DNA of 64,000 bases from Afipia sp. Its GTDB lineage: Bacteria; Pseudomonadota; Alphaproteobacteria; Rhizobiales; Xanthobacteraceae. The first letter of the stretch is position 1; every line of letters starts with the position of its first letter. Location: assembly GCA_017308595.1 (NCBI GenBank), contig JAFKER010000010.1, forward strand, positions 1 through 64,000, given 5' to 3'. This document shows, in pieces, positions 27,818 to 36,828 of this stretch. Below the pieces are notes generated by a model. The model did not search any database. It was given only the letters and a program-made list of their open reading frames with translations, and was not told the DNA's origin. The translations under genes and the position numbers were made by a program.

Positions 27818-30800
27818 CTACTCGGCAGCCGCAACACGCGGAGGCTGGACGTCCGGCGTTTCCTGCAATGTCGGATCGAGACGCCGCTTGAGACGGCGGT
27901 CAATGCGATCGAGATAGATGTAGATCACCGGCGTGATGTACAGCGTCAGCAGTTGCGACACCAGAAGACCGCCGACAACCGCAACACCGAGCGGCTGGCG
28001 CAGTTCGGCGCCCGCGCCCGCGCCGAGCGCAATCGGCAACGTGCCGAAGATCGCCGCGAAGGTGGTCATCATGATGGGGCGGAAACGCAGCAGCGCCGCC
28101 TCGCGAATGGCGTGTTCGGCGCTGAGGCCGACGGCGCGCCGCTCTATGGCGAAGTCCACCATCATGATCGCGTTCTTCTTGACGATGCCGACCAGCATGA
28201 CGATGCCGATCATCGCGATCACCGACAACTCCATCTTGAACAGCATCAGCGTCAGGATCGCGCCGATACCGGCCGACGGCAGGCCCGAGATGATCGTGAT
28301 CGGATGGATGAAGCTCTCGTAGAGAATGCCGAGAATGACGAACGCGGCAAATACGGCGGCGAGGATCAGGACACCCTGCCCGCGCAATGAATCCTGGAAC
28401 ACCTGCGCCGTTCCGGAGAAGCCGGTCGCAATCGTCGCCGGCAGGTTCGAATCCTGTTCGATCTGGGTGATCTTGTCGACCGCGTAACCCAGTGATGTTC
28501 CCTGCGCGAGGTTGAACGAAATCGTCACCGCCGGTTGCTGACCCTGATGATTGATCTGCAGCGGACCAACGGTCGGCACCATCTTCGCGACGGCATCCAG
28601 CGGGATCGTCTGGTTGTTCGCCGTCTTCATGTAGAGCTTGGATAGATCGGTCGGATCGACGCGGAATTTCGGCTGCACCTCGAGAATGATCTGGTAGTCA
28701 TTCGAGGGCATGTAAATGGTGCCCACCTGCCGCGCGCCATAGGCGTTGAACAGCTGATTGCGGATCTGATCTGCCGTAATGCCGTACACCGCCGCCTTCT
28801 CGCGGTCGATCTCGACGGTGAGTTGCGGGTTCTTGATGTAGAGATCAGTGGTGACGTCGAGCAGGCCCGGCACCTTCGCGATCCGGTCACGCATTTCCGG
28901 CGCGACACGATAAAGCGACTCCGTATCACCGCTTTGCAGCGTGTACTGATACTGGCTCTTGGACGCCCGCCCGCCGATGTTGAGATTCTGGATGCTTTGG
29001 AAGAACGCCTGCAGACCCGGCACCTGCAGCGCCTTCTGCCGCAACCGACCGATCACCACCTGCGCATTGTCGCGCTCGTTCTTCGGCTTCAGGCCGATGA
29101 ACAGGCGACCATAGTTCGCGGTCGCGTTCGGCCCGCCGGAGCCGACGGTCGAGTTGACGAATTCCACCGCCGGATCGGCGCGCAAAATGTCAGCGAGGAT
29201 TTTCTGGCGATCACTCATCGCCGCGAAGGATGTATCGGTTGCCGCCTCCGTCGTGCCGACGAGGAAGCCGGTATCCTCCTGCGGGAAAAATCCCTTCGGA
29301 ACGATGATGTAGAGCCAGATCGTTGCGCCGAGCGTCGCCAGCGTCACAACAAGCATCACGGACTTGTAGGCAAGCACGCGATCCAGCGTCCACTCGTAGG
29401 CGCGCAGCCATGCACTGAACATCGCTTCAAACCAGCGCAGCACGAAATTGGGACGGTGGTGCGGATCGTGCGCCTTCAGCACGCGGGCGCAGAGCATTGG
29501 CGTCAGCGTCAGCGAAACGAATCCCGAGACAATGATCGCGACCGAAATGGTCACTGCGAACTCGCGGAACACGCGCCCGACGATTCCGCCCATCAGCAGC
29601 ACGGGAATGAACACAGCGATCAGCGAGAACGTGATCGACAGGATCGTGAAGCCGATCTCACGGGCGCCTTTCAGGGCCGCCTCGTAAGGCTTCATGCCCT
29701 GCTCGATATATCGCACGATATTTTCGAGCATGACGATGGCGTCGTCGACCACGAAACCCACCGACAGGGTGAGCGCCAGCAGCGTCATGTTGTTGATGGA
29801 GTAATCCAGCGAGTACATCACGGCGCAGGTGCCGAACAGCGAGATCGGAACCGCAAGCGCCGGAATGAAGGTCGCCGAGGCTGAGCGGAGGAACAGGAAG
29901 ATCACGACGATCACGAGGCCGATCGCGATCAGCAGCGTCTCCTCCACGTCCGCCACCGACTCCCGGACCGACACGGAGCGATCGAACATCACGTCCATCG
30001 TGACCGACGGTGGAACCTGAGCCCGCAGCGACGGCAGCTTCGCCCTGACCGCATCCACAACGGCAACGGTGTTGGCGTCCGGCTGCTTCTGGATCGCAAG
30101 CACGATGGCGCGCCGCCCGTTGAACCAGGTCGCGATCTTGTCGTTCTCAACGCTGTCGTAAATTCTCGCGACTTCATCGAGTTTCACCGGCGACCCGTTG
30201 CGCCACGCGACGACCACCTGACGGTAATCGACAGCCTTGCTGAGCTGTGCCGATGCCTGCAGAGCCACGTCCTGCTTGGGACCGTTCAGGGTTCCGACGG
30301 GCGTGGACGAATTGGCGCGCGACACCGCAGCGCGGATATCTTCCAGCGAAAGGCCCCGCGCCGCCGCAGCTTCGGGGTCGGCCTGAACGCGAATGGCGAA
30401 TTTCTGCGTGCCGTAGATCAGGACCTGCGCAACGCCCGGAATCTGCGACAGTGCCTGCCCGACGGTGATATCGCCATATTCGTTGACGGCCGAAAGCGGC
30501 AGCGTCTCGGAATTCATCGTGAGGAAGAGAATGGGAAACTCAGCCGGATTCACTTTGCGGAACGTCGGCGGAATAATCATCTCGACCGGCAGACGGCGCT
30601 GGGCGACCGTCAAGGCGGTCTGAACGTCCAGCGCGGCGCCGTCGATGTTGCGGTTCAAGTCGAACTGGATGGTGATCGTGGTGGTTCCCTGCGAGGAACT
30701 CGACGACATCGAGGAAATACCCGCAACGGTCGAGAGCTGACGCTCGATCGGACCGGCAACGGATGCCGCCATCGTGTCGGCGCTGGCGCCGGGCAGCGTC

Positions 30801-30946
30801 GCGGTAACAGCGATGGTCGGGAAATCAACCTTGGGAAGCGCGGAGACCGGCAACAGCCGGAATCCAAAAACGCCGAACGCGATGATGGACGCCGTAATCA
30901 GCGTCGTCATCACGGGTCTGCGGATACAAAGCTCCGACAGGTTCAT
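27818..30946 (-). CDS. RND-family efflux pump, inner-membrane transporter
   Basis: 1042 residues, HAE1/MdtC-like architecture with two sets of six membrane helices and large periplasmic porter loops (about 35-335 and 560-860). It starts MNLSELCIRRPVMTTLITAS. The proton-relay Asp pair is in TLSVGFVVDDAIVMLENIVR (TM4). It pumps small molecules from membrane or periplasm using the proton gradient. The adaptor gene lies upstream across a double-hairpin repeat that reaches within four bases of the ATG. No outer-membrane factor gene is in the window. Confidence 0.95.
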   Translation of the reverse strand: MNLSELCIRRPVMTTLITASIIAFGVFGFRLLPVSALPKVDFPTIAVTATLPGASADTMAASVAGPIERQLSTVAGISSMSSSSSQGTTTITIQFDLNRNIDGAALDVQTALTVAQRRLPVEMIIPPTFRKVNPAEFPILFLTMNSETLPLSAVNEYGDITVGQALSQIPGVAQVLIYGTQKFAIRVQADPEAAAARGLSLEDIRAAVSRANSSTPVGTLNGPKQDVALQASAQLSKAVDYRQVVVAWRNGSPVKLDEVARIYDSVENDKIATWFNGRRAIVLAIQKQPDANTVAVVDAVRAKLPSLRAQVPPSVTMDVMFDRSVSVRESVADVEETLLIAIGLVIVVIFLFLRSASATFIPALAVPISLFGTCAVMYSLDYSINNMTLLALTLSVGFVVDDAIVMLENIVRYIEQGMKPYEAALKGAREIGFTILSITFSLIAVFIPVLLMGGIVGRVFREFAVTISVAIIVSGFVSLTLTPMLCARVLKAHDPHHRPNFVLRWFEAMFSAWLRAYEWTLDRVLAYKSVMLVVTLATLGATIWLYIIVPKGFFPQEDTGFLVGTTEAATDTSFAAMSDRQKILADILRADPAVEFVNSTVGSGGPNATANYGRLFIGLKPKNERDNAQVVIGRLRQKALQVPGLQAFFQSIQNLNIGGRASKSQYQYTLQSGDTESLYRVAPEMRDRIAKVPGLLDVTTDLYIKNPQLTVEIDREKAAVYGITADQIRNQLFNAYGARQVGTIYMPSNDYQIILEVQPKFRVDPTDLSKLYMKTANNQTIPLDAVAKMVPTVGPLQINHQGQQPAVTISFNLAQGTSLGYAVDKITQIEQDSNLPATIATGFSGTAQVFQDSLRGQGVLILAAVFAAFVILGILYESFIHPITIISGLPSAGIGAILTLMLFKMELSVIAMIGIVMLVGIVKKNAIMMVDFAIERRAVGLSAEHAIREAALLRFRPIMMTTFAAIFGTLPIALGAGAGAELRQPLGVAVVGGLLVSQLLTLYITPVIYIYLDRIDRRLKRRLDPTLQETPDVQPPRVAAAE

Positions 30947-30950
30947 AAAC

Positions 30951-31113
30951 GAGTGTCCCGGTCCGTCGTTCGCCTTACCTTGCAGCGCCTTCCGCAGCGA
31001 ACGGCGGATCGGAAGGACACTCGAAAACTTATACTTTCTCCTGATCCCTCGATTTCAACATTCGCGAGAACATCCCTTGCGAAGGGACACGAATGTCAAA
31101 ATCGGATCATCAG
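30951..31113. repeat. Composite double-hairpin repeat, family D, copy 2 (adaptor-RND spacer)
   Basis: Hairpin 1 arms are 30951-30973 and 30997-31022 (GAGTGTCC ... GGACACTC outermost); hairpin 2 arms are 31041-31064 and 31090-31113 (CTGATCC ... ATTCAACATTCG-like and complement). Layout, outer arms and loop cores GCAGCGCCTTCCG and TGCGAAGG match the tatA-tatB copy. It covers the whole intergenic spacer, with the last bases reaching the adaptor stop codon. Confidence 0.85.
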
Positions 31114-32249
31114 GCTCCGGCCTTGCTGCCACGGGGCTCGACGGCCGTGCCGTTCGTCAGCAGCAACTGGCCATCGACCACGACGGTTTCATCGCCGTTC
31201 AAGCCGGTCTCGATCACCGACATGCCCTGAAATGTACGACCAACCGTCACAGGCTGTACCTGCGCCTTGCCGTCCTTGACCACGAATACGAAATTGCCGG
31301 TCTGGCTTCGCTGCACGGCGACCGAGGGCACCACCACGGCTTCTTCCTTGCGGACCGTCAGGGTGGTGTTGACGAGAGTACCGGGCCACAGGACCTCGCT
31401 CTCATTGTCCATCTTGCCGCGCACGGTCGCCATACCGGTCGCCGCATCCACGGTGTTTTCAACCATGGCGACGATCCCGGTTTCCGTCTTGTTGGTGCCG
31501 GGAATGGTCGCCGCCACCGACGATCGACCGCTCTTCATCGCGTCGCGCAGATCGCTCAGTACACGCTGCGGAATGGCGAATGTCACGTAAACCGGCGCCA
31601 TCTGGTTGATGGTGGCGAGCGGCGTCGTGTCCGCCGGACGGACGAAATTCCCGATCTTGACCGATGCGGCGCTGATGCGCCCGCTGATCGGCGCCTTGAT
31701 CAACGTATAACTTTTCTGAACCTTGAGATTGTCGAGGATCGCCTCATTCGCCTGAATCGTCGCATTGGCGTTGTCGGTTGCGGTTTTCGCATTGTCGAGG
31801 TTGACCTGCGTCGTCGCGCCCTTCCCGATCAGTTCCGTATAGCGCTTCAGGTCGCGTTCGGCGGCAGCGAGCTGGGTACGGTCGCGGGCGAGATTGCCTT
31901 CCGCCTGTGCGATCTGCGCATCGATCTGCCGCGCGTCGAGCGTGAACAGCAGGTCACCCTGCTTGACGCGTGCGCCGTCCTCGAAATGAACATCGACAAT
32001 CATGGTTTCGAGCCGGGACTTGAGCGCCACGCTCGAAATCGGCGTCACGGCCCCGATCGAATCCACGTCGACGGGAATTTCCTTCTTCTCGGATTTTGCG
32101 AGTTCTACCGATACGGTGCGTACGCGCGGCGGCTGTTTGGCCGAAGGCGCGCCGCCGGTCCACATGTCCCGGGTCGCATAAGCGGCGATAGCCGCGACGC
32201 AGAGGCCCGCAATCAGCAAACTGCGTCTTTTCAGAACAGATCCAGTCAT
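31110..32249 (-). CDS. RND efflux periplasmic adaptor (membrane fusion protein)
   Basis: 379 residues. One N-terminal membrane anchor or signal (RRSLLIAGLCVAAIAAYATR) is followed by a barrel-sandwich hybrid domain, a helical hairpin (DARQIDAQIAQAEGNLARDR on, about 105-165), a lipoyl-like half (IKAPISGRISAASVKIGNFV) and beta-barrel and membrane-proximal domains. It links the RND pump to an outer-membrane channel. First gene of the adaptor-pump-amidohydrolase operon. Confidence 0.94.
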   Translation of the reverse strand: MTGSVLKRRSLLIAGLCVAAIAAYATRDMWTGGAPSAKQPPRVRTVSVELAKSEKKEIPVDVDSIGAVTPISSVALKSRLETMIVDVHFEDGARVKQGDLLFTLDARQIDAQIAQAEGNLARDRTQLAAAERDLKRYTELIGKGATTQVNLDNAKTATDNANATIQANEAILDNLKVQKSYTLIKAPISGRISAASVKIGNFVRPADTTPLATINQMAPVYVTFAIPQRVLSDLRDAMKSGRSSVAATIPGTNKTETGIVAMVENTVDAATGMATVRGKMDNESEVLWPGTLVNTTLTVRKEEAVVVPSVAVQRSQTGNFVFVVKDGKAQVQPVTVGRTFQGMSVIETGLNGDETVVVDGQLLLTNGTAVEPRGSKAGA

Positions 32250-32403
32250 GTCTTTTTCTCAGGCGCGGCCCCGCATAGGCAGTGGACGGCTCTCTCCCTT
32301 TCACTGGTTTTCCAGCGTTATTTGCATCCGGCTTATCACAGCCGCCCCGATTGTGGTACGCCACACACATGATTTATCGATCATTTAGCTAACGGAAATG
32401 GCC

Positions 32404-33189
32404 ATGCGGATCGCCACTTGGAACGTTAATTCGGTCCGTCAGCGGCTGGACCACCTGCTGGCCTGGCTCCAGGAGCGCTCGCCGGACATCGTCTGCCTGC
32501 AGGAAATCAAATGCATGGACGACGCCTTTCCGCGCGAGCCGATCGAGGCCCTTGGCTACAACGTGGTCACTCACGGGCAAAAGACCTTCAACGGCGTCGC
32601 CTTGCTGTCGAAGTACCGGTTCGACGAAACCACCCCGCGTCTGGGCGGCGATCCCGACGACCTGCACGCGCGGTTCCTTGAGGGCGTGGTGTCTTATCCG
32701 AACGGCTCCCTGCGGATCGCATGCCTGTACCTGCCCAATGGGAACCCTCCGGAAACGGAAAAATATCCCTATAAAATCAAGTGGATGGAGCGCCTTCTTG
32801 ACTACACGAAGGAGCGCATGAAAGGCGAGCAGCCGTTGGTTCTGGCCGGCGATTTCAACGTCATCCCGGCCAATGGCGACGTTTACAATCCGGCCGCCTG
32901 GGCGGGCGACGCACTGTTCCTGCCCAAGACCCGCGAGCGCTTCCGCGCCCTGCTCAATCTCGGCCTGACCGACGCGATCCGAGCGGTGAACGACCAACCC
33001 GGCCAGTACACGTTCTGGGATTATCAGGCGGGTGCATGGCCGAAGAACAACGGCATCCGGATCGACCACCTGCTGCTGTCACCGCAGGCCAGCGACCGGC
33101 TGCAGGACGCCGGCATCGACCGTCACGTCAGAGGTTGGGAAAAGGCGTCAGATCATGTTCCGGTGTGGATTGATCTGGATTTGGGTTGA
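32404..33189 (+). CDS. xthA: Exodeoxyribonuclease III (AP endonuclease)
   Basis: 261 residues from the ATG at 32404, which has a GGA core seven bases upstream; the ATG at 32398 two codons earlier is too close to it. Endonuclease/exonuclease/phosphatase fold: MRIATWNVNSVRQRL, the metal Glu in CLQEIKCMDD, LAGDFNVIPANGDVYNP and the C-terminal NGIRIDHLLLS and KASDHVPVW with catalytic Asp-His. Base-excision repair. Divergent from the RND adaptor gene. Confidence 0.95.
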   Translation: MRIATWNVNSVRQRLDHLLAWLQERSPDIVCLQEIKCMDDAFPREPIEALGYNVVTHGQKTFNGVALLSKYRFDETTPRLGGDPDDLHARFLEGVVSYPNGSLRIACLYLPNGNPPETEKYPYKIKWMERLLDYTKERMKGEQPLVLAGDFNVIPANGDVYNPAAWAGDALFLPKTRERFRALLNLGLTDAIRAVNDQPGQYTFWDYQAGAWPKNNGIRIDHLLLSPQASDRLQDAGIDRHVRGWEKASDHVPVWIDLDLG

Positions 33190-33262
33190 GCGCCGTATCA
33201 ACGATCGCCCCTGATCTCGGATCGCCGTCGCGCTCGGTATCGTCATATCGCGGGTTTCGATC

Positions 33263-33607
33263 ATGGACATGCAGGAGTTTAGCAAATACGGGCATGTTTC
33301 CCGGCCTTCTCTCTTTCGAAAAAAGCAGGCCTTCTGGCTCAATGGCGATATTCTTCATTGGCGCGACGGCCCTTCCAAAGGCCACATCGCCCTTTCCGAC
33401 ATCGCCGATCTCATCGTTTACGAAAGATTCGGAGGACGTATCTGTCGCCTGACCGACAGGGACGGACGCCGCCACGCGTTTTCCGAGCGGCACTGGTTCG
33501 GATGGGAAGCCGGTGAAAGACGCCGCTTCGGCGCAAGCGAGTTGCACAGCGCAACGTTTACATCGCTTGTCTCCGCCATTCGGCGGCGAATAGGGAAACC
33601 CGCGTAG
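33263..33607 (+). CDS. Hypothetical protein, 114 residues
   Basis: ATG at 33263, 73 bases after xthA, no strong RBS. It is probably soluble: no signal peptide or membrane helix. The middle part (HIALSDIADLIVYERFGGRI, CRLTDRDGRRHAFSERHW) has the alternating pattern of a small beta-rich domain, loosely like bacterial PH-type folds. An overlapping minus-strand ORF (33128-33616) runs into xthA and looks less protein-like. Real coding status is moderately likely. Confidence 0.5.
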   Translation: MDMQEFSKYGHVSRPSLFRKKQAFWLNGDILHWRDGPSKGHIALSDIADLIVYERFGGRICRLTDRDGRRHAFSERHWFGWEAGERRRFGASELHSATFTSLVSAIRRRIGKPA

Positions 33608-33642
33608 CCTCGGCACAACGCCGCGGCGCGAGGAGCGTTACG

Positions 33643-34476
33643 TCAATCCCGCCTGCCCTGCACCCAGCGCTCGAGCATCTGCAGCGCCATCGCGCGGTCG
33701 TCGTCGGACGCTTTCGCCATCGCGGTCTTGTAGCTGTCCTTGATCCAGATTTCGTCCGCGCCCGCGCTGTCCTGCGCCAGCGTCAGCCACATCAGGCCGC
33801 GCGCGGCCTGACGCTGGGAGCCGCTGCCGTTGAACAGCATCTGGCCGAGCAGTGCCTGCGCCTGATGCTGGCCCTTCCGGGCCGCCAGTCCGAGCCAGCG
33901 AATGCCATACCGCGGATCACGCGGCATGCCGACGCCATCGAGATACATCCGCGCCAGATTGTACTGCGCTTCGGCATTCCCGAAATACGAGGCGGCATAA
34001 GAGAACATCTCACGCGCCCGTTCGGGATCGGCTTTCACCTTGGAATTGGGGATGCCGGACAGGTAGTAACGGCCAAGCGCAACGAACGCGTTGGCAACGA
34101 CAGCAGCCTGCGGTGCGGTCGGTGAGTCCTCCGCGTGCGCATTCGCGACCCTGCTGAAATAATCGTAGGCGCGCAGATCGTCCTGCGCCACGCCGTCGCC
34201 CTTGGCGTACATGCGGCCGAGTTTCCACTGCGCGATGGGATGCCCACCTTCGGCGGCATACTGCAGGGCCGTCAATGAGGTGGACGCAGCCGCCTGCGGA
34301 ATATCCGCTGGCGGAACCGGCTTCTTCATGACGCCGATGCCACCGGGCGCAGGCACCATCGGCAACGCGGCTTCCTGACCGCCCGGCGAGGTCCCCTCGA
34401 AGGCAACAGCAGAACCCGTCGCGAAAAACGCGACCGTCAGAACGGCGGCAAGGCCTATGCGCTCAGATGTCCGCAT
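33643..34476 (-). CDS. Exported Sel1-repeat protein
   Basis: 277 residues from the ATG at 34476, which has GAAGG six bases upstream and overlaps the 3' end of ilvD; a longer frame to 34623 adds out-of-family sequence. A signal peptide ([17 protein letters not shown]) precedes Sel1/TPR-like repeats: [40 protein letters not shown] and [20 protein letters not shown]. Such proteins mediate periplasmic protein contacts, often in signalling. It is transcribed with ilvD but has no functional link I can see. Confidence 0.85.
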   Translation of the reverse strand: MRTSERIGLAAVLTVAFFATGSAVAFEGTSPGGQEAALPMVPAPGGIGVMKKPVPPADIPQAAASTSLTALQYAAEGGHPIAQWKLGRMYAKGDGVAQDDLRAYDYFSRVANAHAEDSPTAPQAAVVANAFVALGRYYLSGIPNSKVKADPERAREMFSYAASYFGNAEAQYNLARMYLDGVGMPRDPRYGIRWLGLAARKGQHQAQALLGQMLFNGSGSQRQAARGLMWLTLAQDSAGADEIWIKDSYKTAMAKASDDDRAMALQMLERWVQGRRD

Positions 34477-36187
34477 AACAAACCTTCTCAGCCGCACCGC
34501 CCGGATGCGTGACCGCGCCTTTGACCGCCGGCCCCACCTGCTGGGCGTATTTCCAGAGGACGCCGGAGCCCACCGCCGTATCGCGCGGCTTCCAGGCTTT
34601 CCGGCGCTCGGCCAGTTCGGCATCCGTCAGCTTGACGCTGAGCGTGCCATTGACCGCATCGAGTTCGATGATGTCGCCGTCGCGGATCAGTCCGATCGGC
34701 CCGCCGACCGCAGCCTCGGGGCCGACATGGCCGACGCAGAAGCCGCGCGTGGCTCCCGAAAAACGTCCGTCGGTGATGAGAGCCACCTTGCCGCCCATGC
34801 CCTGACCGGTCAGCGCCGCCGTGGTCTGAAGCATTTCCCGCATACCGGGGCCACCCTTCGGTCCCTCGTAGCGGATGACGATGACGTCGCCTTCCTTGTA
34901 GGTCTTCTTGTTCACGGACTCGAACGCGTCTTCTTCGCAATCGAAGCAACGCGCAGGTCCCGTGAACTTCAGCACCGACATTCCAGCAACTTTCACGATC
35001 GCACCATCGGGCGCGAGATTTCCCTTCATGCCGACAACGCCACCGGTCACGGTGATCGGCTTATCGGCGGAACGCACCACGTCCTGATGAGGATTCCATT
35101 TCACGCTCTTGAGATTTTCGGCAATGGTGCGTCCGGTGACCGTCATGCAGTCGCCGTGCAGATACCCGTTATCAAGCAGCGTCTTCATCAGAAGCGGTAT
35201 TCCACCAGCCTCGAACATGTCTTTGGCGACATAACGGCCACCCGGCTTCAAATCCGCGATATACGGTGTCTTTTTGAAGATTTCGGCAACGTCGAACAGA
35301 TCGAATTCAATGCCGCATTCGTGGGCCATGGCCGGCAGGTGGAGCGCGGCATTGGTCGAACCGCCGGAGGCCGCGACCACAGCAGCGGCATTTTCCAATG
35401 ACTTGCGGGTGACGATGTCGCGCGGGCGGATGTTCTGCGCGATCAACTCCATGATCTTTTCGCCGGCAGCCATGCAGAAGCTGTCGCGGATTTCGTAAGG
35501 CGCAGGCGCTCCGGCCGAATATGGCAGAGCCAGCCCGATGGCCTCCGAGACCGTTGCCATGGTGTTGGCGGTGAACTGGGCACCGCAGGCGCCCGCCGAC
35601 GGGCACGCCACCCGCTCGATTTCGTCCAGATCCTCGTCGGACATCTCTCCAACGGAGTGCTTGCCGACCGCCTCGAACATGTCCTGAACGGTGACCTGCT
35701 GACCCCGGAAATTGCCGGGCAGGATCGAACCGCCATAAATGAAGATCGACGGCACGTTGAGCCGCAGCATGGCCATCATCATGCCCGGCAAGGACTTGTC
35801 GCAGCCCGCGAGCCCGATCAGGGCGTCATAGGAATGGCCGCGGACGGTCAATTCGACGGAATCCGCGATGGTTTCACGCGACGGCAGCGACGAGCGCATC
35901 CCGTCATGGCCCATGGCGATGCCGTCGGTCACGGTGATGGTGCAGAACTCGCGGGGGGTACCGCCCGCCGCGGCGACGCCCTTTTTGGCCGCCTGCGCCT
36001 GACGCATCAGGGAAATGTTGCAGGGAGCGGCCTCATTCCAGCAGGACGCCACGCCGACAAACGGCTGGTGGATCTGCTCGGTGGTGAGGCCCATGGCGTA
36101 AAGGTAGGACCGATGAGGCGCGCGCGCCGGCCCTTCCGTCACATGACGGCTTGGCAGTCGGGCTTTGATATTCGTCTTCGCGTCCAT
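34463..36187 (-). CDS. ilvD: Dihydroxy-acid dehydratase
   Basis: 574 residues, Fe-S enzyme of valine, leucine and isoleucine synthesis that dehydrates 2,3-dihydroxy acids. Conserved cysteines are seen in [31 protein letters not shown] and [18 protein letters not shown]. Catalytic-region signatures include [20 protein letters not shown] and [20 protein letters not shown]. It begins at an ATG at 36187. The Sel1-repeat gene overlaps its 3' end. Confidence 0.97.
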   Translation of the reverse strand: MDAKTNIKARLPSRHVTEGPARAPHRSYLYAMGLTTEQIHQPFVGVASCWNEAAPCNISLMRQAQAAKKGVAAAGGTPREFCTITVTDGIAMGHDGMRSSLPSRETIADSVELTVRGHSYDALIGLAGCDKSLPGMMMAMLRLNVPSIFIYGGSILPGNFRGQQVTVQDMFEAVGKHSVGEMSDEDLDEIERVACPSAGACGAQFTANTMATVSEAIGLALPYSAGAPAPYEIRDSFCMAAGEKIMELIAQNIRPRDIVTRKSLENAAAVVAASGGSTNAALHLPAMAHECGIEFDLFDVAEIFKKTPYIADLKPGGRYVAKDMFEAGGIPLLMKTLLDNGYLHGDCMTVTGRTIAENLKSVKWNPHQDVVRSADKPITVTGGVVGMKGNLAPDGAIVKVAGMSVLKFTGPARCFDCEEDAFESVNKKTYKEGDVIVIRYEGPKGGPGMREMLQTTAALTGQGMGGKVALITDGRFSGATRGFCVGHVGPEAAVGGPIGLIRDGDIIELDAVNGTLSVKLTDAELAERRKAWKPRDTAVGSGVLWKYAQQVGPAVKGAVTHPGGAAEKVCYADI

Positions 36188-36387
36188 CGTGAACCTTGTC
36201 CCGCAGCCGCCGCGAGAGCCAGAAAACCCCGGAAAATGGGAGGTTCTTCCAATGCCTTCACGAACGCCGTGACGTTTCGCCTACGGACTAATGATCTCAT
36301 GGAGGCGTGTGGCTAAATAGCGGCGCGCGCAAGCGCTTGCTGAGGCAAGGGTTAAATGTTCACAAAGTGTTGTAGAGACGCAACATC

Positions 36388-36405
36388 CGTTGCGGCGACG
36401 CAACG
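36388..36405 (-). terminator. Stem-loop downstream of the GlsB/YeaQ-like gene
   Basis: CGTTGCG and CGCAACG pair perfectly around GCGA, 26 bases past the stop of the minus-strand gene at 36431. No T-run follows, so termination is uncertain. The rest of 36188-36430 holds no gene and probably carries the ilvD promoter. Confidence 0.4.
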
Positions 36406-36430
36406 ATGCCGCTGGCAAAGACCCGGGCGG

Positions 36431-36709
36431 CTATCGGCCGCCGCGGATCATACGCCAGGCAAACAGCAGGATCACCGCGCCAATGGCAGCCGAAATCAGC
36501 GTCCGCCAGAAGCCGAATACGGGCACTTCCGCGATTTCGGCGAGTTTGGCGCCGACAAACGAGCCTGCGACACCGACAAGGATGTTGGTGAAGATGCCGT
36601 GGTTGGACGAGGTCACCCGTTCCGCGATCCAGCCCGCGATCGCGCCGATCAGGAGCATGGTGAAGAAGCCAACTCCTGGCTGACTGAAAAAGGCCTGTGC
36701 TTCGTTCAT
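36431..36709 (-). CDS. GlsB/YeaQ/YmgE-family small membrane protein
   Basis: 92 residues from the ATG at 36709, with GGGGAG six bases upstream; an in-frame start at 36763 adds a cysteine-containing extension unlike the family. Three hydrophobic segments: FFTMLLIGAIAGWIAERV, the glycine-rich GIFTNILVGVAGSFVGAKLA, and FWRTLISAAIGAVILLFAWR, ending in RMIRGG. The family is called transglycosylase-associated and is often stress-induced; the molecular role is not known. Confidence 0.88.
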   Translation of the reverse strand: MNEAQAFFSQPGVGFFTMLLIGAIAGWIAERVTSSNHGIFTNILVGVAGSFVGAKLAEIAEVPVFGFWRTLISAAIGAVILLFAWRMIRGGR

Positions 36710-36828
36710 CTCAAACTCCCCAGCTTTGCATGCGGAGAACTCCCCGCACGATGCGATGTTCACCGGCTGAAGGTCTTAGCGCGTTTTCAGGACGGCACCA
36801 GACTTCGAAGCCTTGAACATCTCCAAAA

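Noticed and set aside
33128-33616. 162-residue minus-strand ORF
   Set aside because: It overlaps the 3' end of xthA and the opposing ORF at 33263 looks more protein-like.
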